Shown here: positions 1-14,600 of the stretch, in pieces | Layout of the letters: each line of letters opens with the position of its first letter | Numbering within the stretch: position 1 is the first letter of the stretch | Source: Diprion similis | Lineage: Eukaryota > Arthropoda > Insecta > Hymenoptera > Diprionidae | Length of the DNA stretch: 64,000 nucleotides | Direction: 5' to 3' | Assembly (NCBI RefSeq): GCF_021155765.1 | Contig: NC_060110.1 | Location: 23,830,001 to 23,894,000, forward strand | Notes under the pieces: model-generated | The model's database searches: none | Told to the model about the DNA's origin: nothing | What the model saw: the letters and a program-made list of their open reading frames with translations, nothing else | Translations under genes and position numbers: made by a program

Positions 1-2407
1 ATCTTTGTGTATCGCAGCACGAAATTTCTCCCAGATGCAGACCATGTGGAAATATTTGTTGATACCTGTAATTCAGATTTCTGTGCATAATCTAACCTCG
101 AAATTTCTTCTGCACGAAGATCTAATATCTTTATTGTATCTTGTATATTTTACTGGTAAACATCTTACCTACTGGTTTGTGACCGTTCATGGCAAAAAAT
201 AATTGTATTTCATTGTCAACATTCCACTCTATTTCCTCCGTGTGGTCAACTTGTTTTTCCTTGACAGCCATCGCGTGAGGTCAGACTATAGTTGTCGTAT
301 ATATTAACTAAATGCGAAATAGCGTGGAAATAGGCCAATTCAACCGAACCTAACCTAACTCGGACAAGAGACTTCTACTTGTCTCCTTCGGGTAGGGAGC
401 CTCGTTACTCATTGCGAGTAGGCCCGCCTTGAGAACCAATCGCGTCATTGGTTTGACCAGAAACTCCCAATCATAGTCACAAGTTTGCTTTCAAATTGTT
501 GTTCCTCTGAGGATACTTGGCGCCATCTCCCAGGCTGATCCCCAGTTCGCAGGTTTATGCCGAATTTCCATGTATGCATCAGCTGCGACATTCCCACACG
601 AAGGAGTAAATTAAAACGAATACATTTTTATTCTAATTTCGATTACTACACATAGATCGAGCGTCGACGGATAAAAAACTCATTGAAAAGTTTCTTGTGT
701 AATTTCAATTGTTTAAGCGTAGCTTCACTGCACAGATGAACCGCTATACAATCGCCATACAAAATTAGCTATGTGCACATGATTCGGATATACTTAGTCC
801 GAAAAAGTATTGCTGATCGACAGTCGCTTTATTATGGTCCGCAGGTAAAACATGCCTGACCAAACCACGACCAAACCGATGAAATATTCCAATATGGAGG
901 AATATTCCTCACAAATTTTAAAAATAACAACACTCTCTTTTTCACGATGCTCGTATAAAATTGAACCTGGCGACTTTATACTGACGAGACATTCGTGGAT
1001 TTTTATTTATTGTCTTAAAATCGTCTTCAGGCGCAATGTTAGTCAAAGATGACTGTGCCATACCTGGGATGCACACATTTTAGCAAAGCAGTGAAATCGG
1101 CAAATCGATGTTGTTCATAAACCTATCGGCAGATGAAAACATGGTAAACAAATTGTAGTTCATGCGGGGTACATCCGATTTCGTCAAATATGGCTGTGAT
1201 TAAGATTCTTGCTACCGTAATAACGGAAATAATTAGCGGCAGTGAAGTAGGAGGTGCAGACAGAAGTAGACAGGTTCGCAAGACCGTCAAGAGGGAGCGG
1301 AAAAAGGTAGAGAGCGATGATGACTAGACGCGGTCCGCTGCTTCAATCTTTCCAACTGAGGCAATGCGGGAAGCATGAACCTGAACGTCTGAAACAACGT
1401 CGAGTTGAACAACCCTGCAGCCTATATACGTGTACATAACTGGCTGTTGTCAATGTATACGTAAATGTGGAATTCTCGCATCATCAGGAGGTGGCCGAAC
1501 TTGAAGAAAAATAGATTTTCTTTCATTTCACAAAACTTTTGATCGTGTTATTTATTAAAGTACTGCCGAACCAAATACAACTCTTTAAATAATCGGCTGC
1601 ATGAAGTTAGCGTATAAAGTTTCGGCAGCTTTCTTAAGTCCAATATGAAGCTGAACAAAATTAACATTCATCCAGGCATCGCGATCAACTTTTTGCACCT
1701 TGATTGCAATCCGACAAACTCTTCAAAATAGCACAGTTATTCTTTTCGTATAGCGCAATGTATGTATTTAGAGCCAAGAACGATTTGTGTCTGAACCGTC
1801 GATGATACGTACAAATATACTACCTTTTCTCATTCGTCTTCCCCTCCTTTTTCTTCTTTATAATGCAAAATTGTAGGTACGCCACATACGCACGTCAGCT
1901 ATGCTTTATACACCAATGCAGTTTTGTTGCATAGGACTTCAGGTACCAATGAATGATCAGGCGATAGAAATCAGCGATGAATGGTGAAATACTTCCGTTA
2001 CTTATTTATACCAATATTCCGAACTCTCTCTTGCAATCAGCAGTAATTGAGCAGACCATTAGATAGTAAGCAATTATGGACATAACGACAGTTATTACCT
2101 ATAATACCCAATTAATTTTACGCCGCATAATTAACGGTAAAGTCCAATGCCGCAGCAGAGCCTATGCCATTTCCAATAAGAGAGGTAGAGTTGAAAGGAG
2201 AATGAACTTGGGCACATGCGAATAGCCACGTCGGAAATTTTATAAAATATTTAGTATTTCCGCCACAAGCTGGGCGCTCGTGGTATTGAGTGTGAGGGTG
2301 GATGCATGAACTTATATATAAAGTTACAAGGGGATCTCGCATATTCCCTCCCTCCAGCCCAAGGGGTTAATCACTCATTCGATTTGATCTATACCTGACT
2401 TCAAGAT

Positions 2408-2572
2408 TAGAAATATTTCGAAAGATTTCAGATGACTTCAGGGTATTTCAAAAGATTTCAAGAATTTCAAAGGATTTCGAAAGATTACAAAAGACCTCAT
2501 GGGATTTCGAAGGACTTTTTCAAAGGAAAATTTCAGATTCCAAAAGATTTCAGAAGATTTTCGGAAAAGTGT
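2408..2572. repeat. Degenerate tandem repeat, GATTTCAAAA-like unit
   Basis: About fifteen imperfect head-to-tail copies of a 10-12 base unit resembling AAAGATTTCA fill this stretch. Copies vary (GATTTCAG, GACTTCAG, GATTTCGA), as in an old, decaying minisatellite. No coding frame runs through it. Confidence 0.7.
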
Positions 2573-4069
2573 ACACCAGATTTCCCAAGTAATTAACCCC
2601 TCGCTCCAATCTAATGCAATTCCTACGATCAGGATTGGTTAGGATTATACAGGCGGTGAGAACAAAATCTGACGTATTTTTTCACGTCGGTTAATTGTCA
2701 ATTTTTCGAGGCGAAATGGTTCTTCAACGGTAATATATTTCAAATGAATCGCGGGTCGATGTACATACATACATTCTTTTATTATAGGGATTTCCTTATC
2801 ACAGTCCAACAGGACTTTAAAAAATAATCACTTTACCATTGACCAATCCACAAGGTCAAGATCGTTTCGAGTGCTGTTTTACAGTTCCATTTCTGTAGAA
2901 AAACGTGTAGCCAGCAGGATCACTTGGCTGACTGGCGGAAAATCTAAGTAAAGCGGAACGTATTCTGCAGAGTGACGATGAGCCTGCAGTAGAGGGCCGA
3001 GTAGGAAAAGGTAGAGAAAAAAAAGTATTTTTAGTACGTACGTACGTAATAGGCATACGTTGAGTTTTTTCCCCTACTGCTTGACCTTCAGTAAATGTTG
3101 CACAGCGGCCAAGACCTGCGGAGCATACAAGCTTATTCTCATATCTATTATACCTGCAAAGGTGCAAAGGCGTTGGGGTGCGGTGCTGCGATGCAGGGGC
3201 GGGAGGGGGGTACAGAGGTACAGAGCTTGTGTACAAATGGTCAGGTATGCCTTCGGTAAACCGACGATTGCCGAAGCAAACCGAAGTATCAGCAAGGCAA
3301 TAATATTCCGGGTAAGGTTGGACGAGGTGGGGTTAAGGTGGGAATAAAATATAAAGAGGGGATTGACTACATGGAGTCAACGTTCCTTCCAGGTCACCGA
3401 CCACTATCTCTTCCTCAGGCCGTCGAACGGTCCTGCGGCCGTCTTTTCCCGATGGGCTAGCTGAGCTTCGTTGTACATTACTCGCCTCGTTTGCAGCCTC
3501 TTTTTACCTCGGTTTACCTGCATCTCAAGGATTCTTCAAGTACTCATCAATCGAGCTGCGAGATGTATGCAGCGTGTCAAACTTTTGTACAGAAAAAAGA
3601 ATTTGGTGTATGTACACCAGTTCTATGAGCTTGAATGCAGTCGAAAGGTCAACTTTGACAGGAAAAATTTGTATGGGGGACCTGCAGGACTCATACATAA
3701 TTGAATTGAGGCCTTTTTAGCAGGTCATTGTGACCTCTTGTAAAGTATAACGATTTGCTCGGTTAAAAAAGATAAATTATTCGAACCGAAGGTAAATTAC
3801 CCCATCATGCAGAAAAGCATGTACGGTAATAACAAGCCATTTATTGCATGCGAAAAAAAAATTTCGTCGATAGTTCGGCTGACAAGTATTGATTATAGAA
3901 GGCGGTACAATTTCGAAGAACGAACATGAAATGTAGATGTCGGTATGATTACAGTATTAGGCATACTGCAATATAATCAATGATCAACTTCGATAGGAGA
4001 TTCCAAGGTCTCCTTGAACTGGTTGTGCAATTGCTGTGCCACTGCAGACACAGCTGAAGACAATCGACG

Positions 4070-4313
4070 ACGGATTGGAACGCCCACCGTGCAAAATGGT
4101 GTACGAAAATAACCAGCGAAATTATTTAAAAAATCAGATTTTTCCGTTATTTCATACTATTAGGAATCTCCGAAATGCAGTAAATTTGATTAGGCAAAGC
4201 GGTAATTCACATTTTTGAATTTACTTTTTCACTTCCAAATCACTATGAAATTTCAAAATAGTAATCCCCCCCCCCCATATTTTGCTACGCTAACGTTACT
4301 AACTTCAGTCTCA
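4070..4313 (-). mobile_element. TIR element family A, minus-orientation copy
   Basis: The right end reads TAACGTTACTAACTTCAGTC followed by TCAT, the reverse complement of the left end of the copy at 49361. The interior also matches that copy when reversed (GCTTTGCC, a TTTACTG-ATTTC block, ATTACTATTTTG). A run of 11 C lies inside. The left boundary is approximate. It looks like a non-autonomous DNA transposon (MITE); no transposase is present. Confidence 0.6.
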
Positions 4314-4879
4314 TAATTTTTCAAGGCTAAGGAATTGCGAACTTTCTTTGTTTTGCAGTTGTCTCAACGAAATAGTTAAATTATGTATAAGGTATGAGAA
4401 GCAAGTTTGATCTAGAATAGTAAGACGTGAATTCCAGCATTCGTACATCGTCTTTGTTGCGTCTGTATTTTCAAATGTCATAATTCGAAGAAATACGACA
4501 GCCACAAGGAATAGCGAAATCAGGTTGCTTCCGATCCGTCGGCAGAGGTTGCAGCGCAGCAGGATGAGTCTGCATCACTCGGACTCGCTACCACCTTCTC
4601 TGCTTCTCGCCGTCGCGAATCCGGCTTCTACTCGCTCTTCTCGGCCATAAGACTCGAATATCCGGTTTAAAGTTACGTACGGTCGGTACATGGGTAGGTA
4701 ATCGTACGGTTACGCAAGTCAGCGGTTGCCGTCGATCGGAGTGGACGGAGAGACATTCATAGGTAGATAGAGGAAGAGAAAAGCAGCGGAGAAGATGAGA
4801 GAGAAAGAGAGTGAGGAAAACAGAGCGGACAGCGGTGTGAAGAGAGAAAGAGAGGAAAGATGGCTGGGTGGAGGGGTAG

Positions 4880-4906
4880 ACTGAAAGAGAGAGAGAGATG
4901 GAGAGA
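4880..4906. repeat. GA-rich microsatellite tract
   Basis: Short GA dinucleotide run inside a wider purine-rich stretch (about 4740-4920). The purine bias creates the long Ser/Leu-rich open frame on the minus strand, which I do not consider coding. Confidence 0.7.
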
Positions 4907-7900
4907 CTAAAGTGTATGAGGTGGATTCCGAAGTGTTGCGTTATAGAGTTTCGACCAGTGGGTATATGTATATATACTTGCTTTTCCGCTGCAGCCCTTT
5001 CTTTGCAAGGTGGACGTTGTCCTAAAAAGGTTATCGCGTCATCTCTCGAACTTGTGCACTTATGATTACACGAAGTTCCAATCATAGGGTCTATATATCG
5101 TATTACCCACAGGGCATCCTCACAGGGCGGTCAATTCTTCTTTTTCAGTTTTTTTTTCAAGAAAACATACTTTGTTGATACGTCGTAAAGCGATCTCATA
5201 ACAGGTAGTCAAAATAATCGATATTACTACGCTCGAAACAATAAAGTCTCGTAGCTTTTATTCCGTCAATGAAAAACTACTTCAAAAACACCTAACTGTA
5301 TGTAATGTATAAAGGACTGATTACGTTTATTCAATTTTGAATCTGATATTATAACGTCACGGTGAATATTTCTGATTCTATATGATATAGCTTTCATTCG
5401 ACTCAATAAGTTTTAATATATTTTTTAATAGCAATTGGTATATACCCGTGCCTAAATATTTCTATGATGTATGATATTGGTATAATACAATATTATTGAA
5501 ATCCTGACGGAAATATGCGACGGTACATTTATCATTAGACACACAGATCCGTATTTCGTTTCTTATTCGAAGTGAAGTGCAACACAAGTATGAGACGAGT
5601 TCACACGTCGAATGTGCTACCTAAATTAGTATCTGGATTGATGAAGTCCTGCAACTATACCTATATAAGTGGAAATATATTATGCATACACGTGTGAAGG
5701 TAGTCGTAAGGTGAGGGTAAAGAATTACGAAAAACAAGAATAAATCTCGTCCGTACGTTGCTGACGTAGAAGGTAAAAACGCAAGCGAAAAAAAACGGGG
5801 ACAAAAAATGTAAAAGATATTTCATAAGTGTAGAGATATAAGTATACGTACATTGATTGTGCCGTATATGATATACGAAGTTATATACTTGCATACATCA
5901 CAGATGTATCCAATCACACGTTCTATGCATGATTGTGCGCATTAATTTTATCCCTGGACCTATCTACTTTGCAATGAACTTTGCATTCGTGATGGATCGA
6001 AAAAAGTTAATGAAAAAAGCCGAATAAAAATTTGCTGATCGCATGCAATTTGTGTATATACGCATCTACGTATGATTAATATTAACGAGCCAACATCGTG
6101 TGATGCATGGGATGACAGGAAAATGATCATGTTTCTATATCTTTGCGTAACCGTACTATACATAAAGTCACAAAGCATCTTTTTCGACGATCTGGAAACT
6201 CTTTTCAATACTCAAAGTATGTATCATCAATTAAACTCAACGGAGTGAAGATACAGAGCAACATTTCCACGGAATATGTTGCAGTGCAACCCGTTTATCG
6301 TTCATCCGTATGCATGCGCATTTTTCATTGTTGATATTTCTCAACAATTTCGCTATGATACAAGCAGAACTTACGTTTCACCGAAGCATTGACGAACAAA
6401 AAGCCTGAAACTTTCTTATATATTGTAAATCGGTGTGTACCTGCTTCGTTGCGGTTGGCTGCACACCCCACAGTTTTATTATTATCTTGGAGGCTTTGAC
6501 CAGTCCGGGATTAGCCATGAAAATTTCGGTGCATACACCGAGCGGACAAAGCCTTTTAGAAAATGCTGCAGGTGCAAGGACTGTTCGCAATGTATCATAA
6601 AAATCCCAATCCCAGAATCAAATAAACAGAATAACGCAACGAAAAGCAGTTCCAACGAATGCGCGATCTGCACTCTTACGTAACCCATGAACCAGCATTA
6701 CCATACCTACTAACCTTCTGCACAGATACTGCAGGTTCTTCTGGTTCTCAATCTTGATCACTTTCCAGAGCATATCTTTATTTTGCAGAGATCATTGGAG
6801 ATCGTGAGACGTTATTACGAGAAGCTACTGCGCATAAGCCAATTCCAAAAACTTTATATAACCCATTGGGCTCTGCACTTGTGGATTCAATCAGGATTGG
6901 ATTAGGCCAAGATTGCCCGGCGGGCTTCGAATGTCCTGCAGGTATACTTGGTCAGCCATGACGGTCAAAACAAAAAGAGAAACCTAGAACGGCGTGGCCG
7001 TAGCGCCGTTGGATCTCGTTCGCCCGGTACCCCGCCGACCCTTCGGACACAGTGGCCAGTGGCCGGCGGCTGCTCTTACGGGTCTCCCACTTCAGCTCTC
7101 CTGCGTAGATGGAGTTACGTAACCTTCGCGGTGCTTGGTCCAACCTGGTCACCGGCCAACCGAGTCTAGATATGGGTGTGTGTACGTGTATACAGTCCCT
7201 ATCTATGTGGGCACGCACTGCATCATCATCCACTATCTGCAAGTCGTTGTTCATTGGCTTCACAATCCGATTATACAGTAGATAAACGATACAATAAGTG
7301 ATCGAAGAAAAAACCTTTTCTTGTTTTTCCAATTGTCACCAATTCCTGAGGAATCCGAACGTTTCGAGCGTTGAAAAAAATTATCCGAACTTCAGTCTGT
7401 TCGATATATTAATCCTGTATTTTCAGGTACTGACCAAATGCAGAATTTCGTCATCAATGAGGTTCTCTGCTGAAAATCCTGCCCGGCCTTTCCATTGGCA
7501 TCAATAAATCAGATGGATGTTGGACGATAAATTATACATAGAAAATTGTCATTTGTACCGCTCATATGTGCCTACAGACAAGATGATAGATTTACTCTTT
7601 TCCCAAAAATTGCTGCTTTGAGGTACGCTTGACGCGCTTTACCAAGATGCCCGAGATACGAGACAGTGAAATTGGCTCTGACACTTGAGTTTTCCTGCTA
7701 ATTCTATACCCGTGGCAGAGCGTTACTCTCTTTCTTTCCATGCAGACGTATTATACATACGTTTACGCATGTAGGTAAGCAACAGGTGGTTCTCGTGCTG
7801 CAAAACGTATTGCCAAGGCATGGGCATTAAGCACAGTTATCCCTGACGGAAAAGAATGTATGATCTCCTTCCGTCGGTTCGTAGCGAGGGGTACGAACGA

Positions 7901-9899
7901 ACGTCGGACCATCAAACTTCTTCTAGTTACGCGTAGGAATTCCTCTAGGCTCCCTCTGAATAGGTTGTCATTATGCAGCTTTACGATGCCCTGCATGCCA
8001 GTTATACGTACTTCGTAATTACATACGATAGCAGTGCACGTGGCTTTGCGATTGCGTAAATTATACAGAGTATACAGAAACATCTATGCCACATTACTTA
8101 TACTACCTTGCAATTAATTGGGGGGCGACGGGCTTTCGGCTTTACTTGAAAACACTGCGCAAGGACAGTGTGGTTTTCGTCACCGTAAAACCATATTCCA
8201 ACTATTTCGAGAACATCACTACCATGATCGTATGTATAATAATAGCATGATAAATGATATCAAGCATACGGACGCACTCATAACTAACAAGTGTCGTTAA
8301 CGCAAGCATCAATCATGGCACCGCTTCATATACGTCAACTTGAACAGGTGCATATAAGGGTGTATATTTCATTGTCAAAGGTTAATGAAAAAGAAGTTTA
8401 TATTAAAAATTTACCAGTATGACATGTTTATAAATATAATACGAATAGCTCGGAAATTGCATCCATCTAATTCAAATATGTTTTTTTTTTACCGTTGTTT
8501 TCTGAGATAGATCAATACTACGTCATCATTACATTGCAGTTTCGACTAATATCAGAATATGAACGTAGGTAGACCTTGTTTGAACGTGTTTGTTTGTCCG
8601 ACGTTCTGTTTTAGATATAGCAAAGGTAAACAACTGTCCAATCTGGCTACCTGGTTTTCAGAAATACAGGAATAAAAACGACACGTGGATGACCGTCGTA
8701 AAACAAAACGTAAGCCGAAGCTTGCGGTCGATTCTCAGACGTTCTAAAATCGTTGCATCGAAAGAGAGGCGAGGGGGCAAAGAGCGCCGATTAAACACTC
8801 TGATGCGGGACAACAGTATGTAGGCCCCTACATATATGTACATAAAGTAACGAATGCGCGCGTCGATGCTCGTGTGCTTACAATGAGATTGTGTTAAGCT
8901 TAAATCCCCCACTACGTCCAGCTATTCGTTTCCTTGTCGGTCCGACGTCGCTCATGGACGCACCTGTCTCCCTTTAACCACCGTTACGGCTTCGTGGCAG
9001 CAGCCAATCGCTACTGAGCAGCCAACAGGTGATCCGCCAATCACATTCTTCGTATAAGCGTCCATTGCTCCTCCGGCGATGAGAACTTTCAACAATAAGT
9101 CTAGAGTTTGTACGACTTGGAGCGATATGCCAGACGGTCCCGTTATAATATATAAATATATACCTATATATGTATGGCCAGCGGTGTTGTTTTCAATTTT
9201 AGTCCACGGGGACAACTTGTTGCGTAGATATGGAACAATTTCGTCGCGAAGGGAGGAGAACGGAGGAACTGATATTAAAACCAGCTCATTAGGGTGTCAG
9301 CCTTGCGTCGAAACGTATAAGAAATACACCGGACGTGCCGAATCATTCTCATCACATCACTCGCCACAGCTGTAATCAGAGCTCATTACCTACCTGAATT
9401 CCGCAATTTATATCCATTGGTTTATTCACGTAAAACGTGTCAAAGTTCGAGGCCCTGAAATCCTGTACGTCACACCGATGATTTATACGCTTACATACCT
9501 TTTAATTATAGCAGGACTATACAGACTTAGACGCAGTGAAGAAACGAAGGGAATGGAAACATTTTTCTATAGTCTGGGATTTGGAAAATTCAGAATATCC
9601 CTAAATCTACCGTCATATTTAATTATATTTAGTATCTGCAGTACTGTTTATATCCTGATCAATAATCGTTAACATCGTACAAGGCGAGAGATAATACGTG
9701 TGGGAATGCCACACGCACCGATTCGGAAATTTCCACACACATGTATTAAACACAAATTGTGCATCATCGTACAGTTGCGAAGAGATATCTGTAAGATTGA
9801 ATAAATGTAGGCAGCAAATAAATGATCAATCTATAGTAATTCGATATTTTGAGAATATACAATCTATCTAGAAACTATTACAAAAGCAAATTCCCCGTG

Positions 9900-11030
9900 A
9901 ACAAGCGGAAATAAAACGGCGCGCCGAGCCTGCGGTGCGTCCGCCATTACGGCGAGGGAATCTGCCAAAGACAGAGAGTGATCCAACAATAATGCTCGAT
10001 TTACACCGAGGCCGTCGTACGTTAAGTGCAGCGATGTTGTGGCGCTCGCCGAGTCGGATATAATCTCGTTAAATTTTGTAAAAAGCTGGAGATGATAGAG
10101 GACAAGACGCAGGAGGTAAGATGCGGACGGATATGCGTTGCTCGGAGAAACGGCGACTGCGAAAAAGCGAGGAGGGGGGGGGGGACGAAACTAGGCGAGA
10201 AGCTCCGTCGCCGAAACTCTCCTTGGGACACGTGATTACGTGAGAAGTAAAGGTAGGCATAGGTAGGTAGGTATACCCTTCTTGCTCATCATCAGCCATT
10301 GGCGCACGGAGTTGAATATCTGCGCACCTGGATAATAAAGCGACGTTCGCCAGCAGGCAAGCAGTCGGGGCAGGTAGGCGGCCACCTTTCCTTTCCCTTC
10401 GCTTACCTGCCTGGCATTTTCACTGCGGGACAGCGGCAGCAGCTCGAGCCGAAATCGCGTCGCCGCGCGCACCCCACGAACGCCGGACGAATACATACAT
10501 CCTTCGAGGAACAGAAAATACATTGTAGGTACGCATAAAGCGTACGTGTGTAGGTACGCAATATTATATACACGTGAATACACAACGGACGTACAACCTG
10601 TGTTTTTATTATATATATATGTATGTATACATATATATTTTTTTTTATGCACGATTTTATCCGATACCTAAATCTTTTCTCTCGTCGATCGATCAATCCG
10701 TACGCGAACCGAGTTGTAATACCCGTTTCAACGGGGAGTGAACAGTGAAACGTTTTCATCGGTGCAGTGGTGTTCTTCGCTGCTGTTTGTGGGCATTTGA
10801 CGATATGAATTACTCGATATATGTTTTATAACGAAACGCTGTAATCGTCTGATATACAGGTAGAGAAGAATTACGGACGAACGGTGCCGCCGTTCACGGG
10901 TCCGGGGATTTCGAACGGTTTACAATAATCCTAGTTGTACCCAACCAGGGAAATAAATCGACCAATCAAGCTTCAGCTATACTTGCAGTACGTGTGTGGG
11001 AATAAATTAATATTGTGAAATTGTAAAAAC
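9900..11030 (+). promoter_or_regulatory. GC-rich region, possible fusilli promoter and 5' UTR
   Basis: GC content rises clearly above the surroundings at about 9920-10050 and 10320-10490, with several CpG clusters and a GCCATTA motif like a Pho/YY1 site. It lies 0.5-1.5 kb upstream of the first fusilli coding exon, so it is a reasonable promoter candidate. No TATA box or initiator can be singled out. An AT dinucleotide tract (about 10600-10640) interrupts it. Assignment is by position and composition only. Confidence 0.3.
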
Positions 11031-11040
11031 CACAGGTGAG
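11031..11040 (+). other. Candidate splice donor of a 5' UTR exon
   Basis: CCACAG|GTGAGAAG (cut after 11035) is close to the consensus donor. A pyrimidine-rich tract follows at about 11279-11340, so a short 5' UTR intron before the fusilli start codon is possible. The acceptor cannot be placed with confidence. Confidence 0.3.
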
Positions 11041-11493
11041 AAGAATATAGCGTTGTTGGGAAGTGTTGCGTATAACCTATACAACCGTCGAAGAAGTATT
11101 CAACACCTGGCCTGTCTTTATACAGTACGCGAAGCGGTATATCTTCGTACATAACCTTAAATCGGAGACCGACTGCGATTCCGACGTGATGATTATGACG
11201 CCGTCTTGCCGTATATTGTGAATTATTCAGTGTGTTCCAAGTGCAGCCCGCTGGATCAGGATTCCGTTATAAGATTGGCTCTCTCTCCCTATCTCTCTGT
11301 TTCTCTTTTCCTTCCTCGTTCCTCGGCCCGCATTCTCTCGGCAATTCCCAAACACATATGCGTATGCCGATAACTTTCCACCACTTGTCACACTCCTAAT
11401 CCTGTATTATAATAAAATTGGTGAGGGTGGTGCTAGTGTTGTTCTTTCACCGTGGTTACGGGCTGATTCTGATATACCTACGCACGACCGGAA

Positions 11494-11637
11494 ATGCAGA
11501 TGATGGCCGGAAGAGGGCCGACGCACCTGGTCGCCCTTTACGTGGCCACCGCCGGACAGCAAGGAAACGCGCTGGGCTCCGACGAGGAGGAAATCACGCT
11601 CCTCGTTTACGTCCTGATCGACGCTCTCCAAAACAAG
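11494..11637 (+). CDS. fus: fus coding exon 1
   Basis: 48 codons, from MQMMAGRG to DALQNK, ending phase 0 at AAG|GTATAA. Aligns with the start of vertebrate ESRP (LxxLxxxTAGxxGxxLGSDExE). Confidence 0.88.
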
Positions 11638-14600
11638 GTATAAAACCCGAACGCATCCGGGCGTTATGTAACTTCTGATACGAACGCTACGGTAATGTTA
11701 TGTTATGTTATGTTATGTTATGTACCCGCCTGTTGATTGTACATATTAATTACATTCGTGCGCACCACGTTATCCATGGTTATACACGTACCACATGCCG
11801 TATAACACACGACTGTGTTCGCACGCAAAGTAAAATCGGCGAACACGAACGTACGTACGGAATGTCCCAGGAGTTGTCGCGTGCTAGTCACTAGGAAGCA
11901 ATGTCAACAGTGTGAAGAATCGCGTCCTCTGCATGTGATAACTAGATTACCTTTCTCTCCTTTAGAAATACGCCAAAATCGTCAAGCTTCGATCGGCGGT
12001 TCGAACCCGGAAAGCGATTAATTATTGTGCCAGTCAAAACGACTTTCTGCCAAAAACACGACGGGCTTTTAGCTCATCCTTCCAACTCATTGGAAAATCC
12101 CACCCGTCTTTGCATATTCAATTTGCTTGTGCAAGCATTTATACTCGAGAATTCACAATGGCGCGCTAATGCGCTTTTCGCGTCGTTAAATTCGAGTGGT
12201 GCAGACTTTTAACAAACTTCGGGTACACAGACAGTAACCGTGGGTATTTGTTCGACGTTGATTTATTACGCACGGTTTATACTTGAGTTATAGTCAGATT
12301 TTACAGGTTTACGTTCTTTACGTACGGTGCTACAGTGTTCCATTGTACCTTCTTGAAACACCTTGCTTCATCATTTTTTCTACCTCAATGCGATGAACAT
12401 CTTTTCGTAGCTCACAATCGGTTAATTAAGGGGGGCCTTGGTCGATTTCGACGTTGTCGCACGAATATGAAACGGAAAGCCGTAACGGAAAGAAAAACGG
12501 CTCAACGGCTCCATTCTATACACAATTCTGAACAAAAACACTCCTAAAAATTTTCATTTGACGCAGAAATAAAGAGATGTCACGGACTCTACGAAGTCGC
12601 TATAGTATATTATCGTCGTTCTCATTATCTCGCGATGCATTAAGCCATTAACTGCTCTTGAGGAATCATTCCCAGCGGAAAAGTTATTCTGATATAAATA
12701 TGTAGACACGAGAATCGTCTAACGATTTAATTTGTACAATACATGTTTGATGTGAATGTATAAAATAGTGATAAAATATTTCGTTCTTGTGGTGTACGTA
12801 TGCAATTATATGTTTCTTATTATTCTATATGAAGAAACATTGGAGAAATTTTAACAGTATAATCGACGGCGAGTGTCTTTAATGCCTGGTAATATTCGCC
12901 CCGAGGAGTCAGTCTCAGTTTCGGTTCTACGGTGAATAATATTTTTATCTTTCAATACTAATCGTAAAAGCTGAAAATTGACGCGGATCAACGTTACTTA
13001 CACATATGTACCTATACGCAATCTAATGTCCACATTATGCGGAGGGAGATACATAAAAATTTTGCCTTATAGGTAGGTATTTCTTATAATCGAACTGCGG
13101 ACGACATTGTGGCAGTCATTTCGTTTATAACAGAATAACAGGTTTTTGAGTATCTAATGTACTAGGCGACAGGATACCTAATCAGGGAAACCAGTTTTAA
13201 TGCGATAATGTATTTATCAAATTTCTGAATTAGCAGTGTACGTATATACATACAGAGCCTCTGCTTTTCTATAACCATTGTAAACGTATTTTGTTAGGAG
13301 AAACATTGCGGTTAATCACTAATGAAAATCAGATCACACCTGACCACATATAAAACAACGTGCATATGGCTTGACGATTTTGTAAGACGTGAAGGATTTC
13401 AACTCTCACTTATCAGTTGCGTTGTTGCGTTATCACTTATCACGGGATCATTAATGTGAGGGTTCTTCTTATATATTGTGCCTATCCGTAGGCATACTTA
13501 TTATATTATACGTGGGTAAGTGTAGAAAAGGTGGTTATAGGTACAAAGTCGCCAGCATGCATGTCTGTATGTTACACACGTATGGGATATTCCACGACTT
13601 CTTATAATCTTCTGTCATCGATTTTTCCCCTCCCCCGAAAGTGGTATGTTATAAAGCATTCCGATTACTTATCAGTTTAAAAATATTCGAAAGAGTTATC
13701 ACTACGTCTAGAGCAGCTCGAAATAATATACATTTTCTTAGCAGTATATCAGCCAATTCAATAAACCTGTCTATTATAAAAATTAAAAATATCATACCAA
13801 CAGAATCAGGTTTTCCATTTCAATCCTACAGACACAGTGCAAATCAGAAAAATTTTCAATCGTTGCCTCATTCTCATATACAGGGATGTTTTTTTTTTTA
13901 CATAATAGTAGAATAATTTAACGAGAGTAAAAATACTCGAAGATGTTGAGAGCTGGTAACTTGAGGTTCATTGGGCATCGAATGCCCTTTATACACGCTT
14001 ATGCTTGTAGTGACAACCAATGAGTCGAACCGAGAGATACGATGAGTTACATAATCTATTTGACATACGTTACTGCCGCCCGGCAACTACATATATACAT
14101 ACAAATAGGTAGTCCTCAATAGGTATACTTAGTAAACACCTTATGTATAATACTTACTTATCAAGTACTATACCTGCAGCTAACCACATCGTACGATTCC
14201 TTCACTTCCGCGACACGCATATCACACAGCTTATAATCTACATTAACTAACTATATTTTTTGAAGTTCGAAAATGCGGGAGAGGAAGCCATCCATCATTC
14301 TTACGAAGAGACTAAATATTTGCCGACGGCTAGGCCATAGTTTTCGCGATGATAATATTAGTATAATATATTTTTTTCAATCCAGATTCTTATAACGAAC
14401 AACTTCCATTTAAAAATCAAAATAATGGGTGAAATTTTTTCTAGCAATGACATACTAGTAGAATAAACCGGAACAACATACAATGAAGTGATGAATATCA
14501 CGCGGCTTGGCTTCTACAACACGGATCGCAGCTTCGGCACGGCTCCATCTCATTTCATTATACGTTCGGTTTAGGTAGGCTCGATTTGGCCAGGTGAAAC

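Larger units (their letters stand above)
1..9900. other. Intergenic or distal upstream region, no gene recognised
   Basis: I see no exon chain or recognisable protein here on either strand. Open frames reach at most about 165 codons, and the longest (minus strand, 4588-5085) comes from a GA-rich low-complexity tract. The region holds a short CCTAA run near 350, a degenerate tandem repeat at 2408-2572, a small inverted-repeat element ending at 4313, GA microsatellite near 4880-4905, and a GC-rich patch at about 6900-7180 without recognisable coding content. It could be intergenic DNA or a very long 5' intron of fusilli. Confidence 0.55.

Noticed and set aside
345-365. CCTAACCTAAC, like the insect telomere repeat
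   Set aside because: Only about two units; common in insect intergenic DNA and not a telomere or interstitial array.
4588-5085. 165-codon minus-strand frame
   Set aside because: Composition is Ser/Leu/Arg-rich because of a purine-biased GA tract on the + strand; no domain, no splice structure.
6952-7332. 126-codon minus-strand frame with an overlapping + frame
   Set aside because: A GC-rich patch keeps several frames open; no recognisable protein and no flanking exons.
11990-12015. GGTTCGAACCC, like a tRNA B box
   Set aside because: Flanking bases do not pair as a T-arm stem and no A box or acceptor stem is visible.
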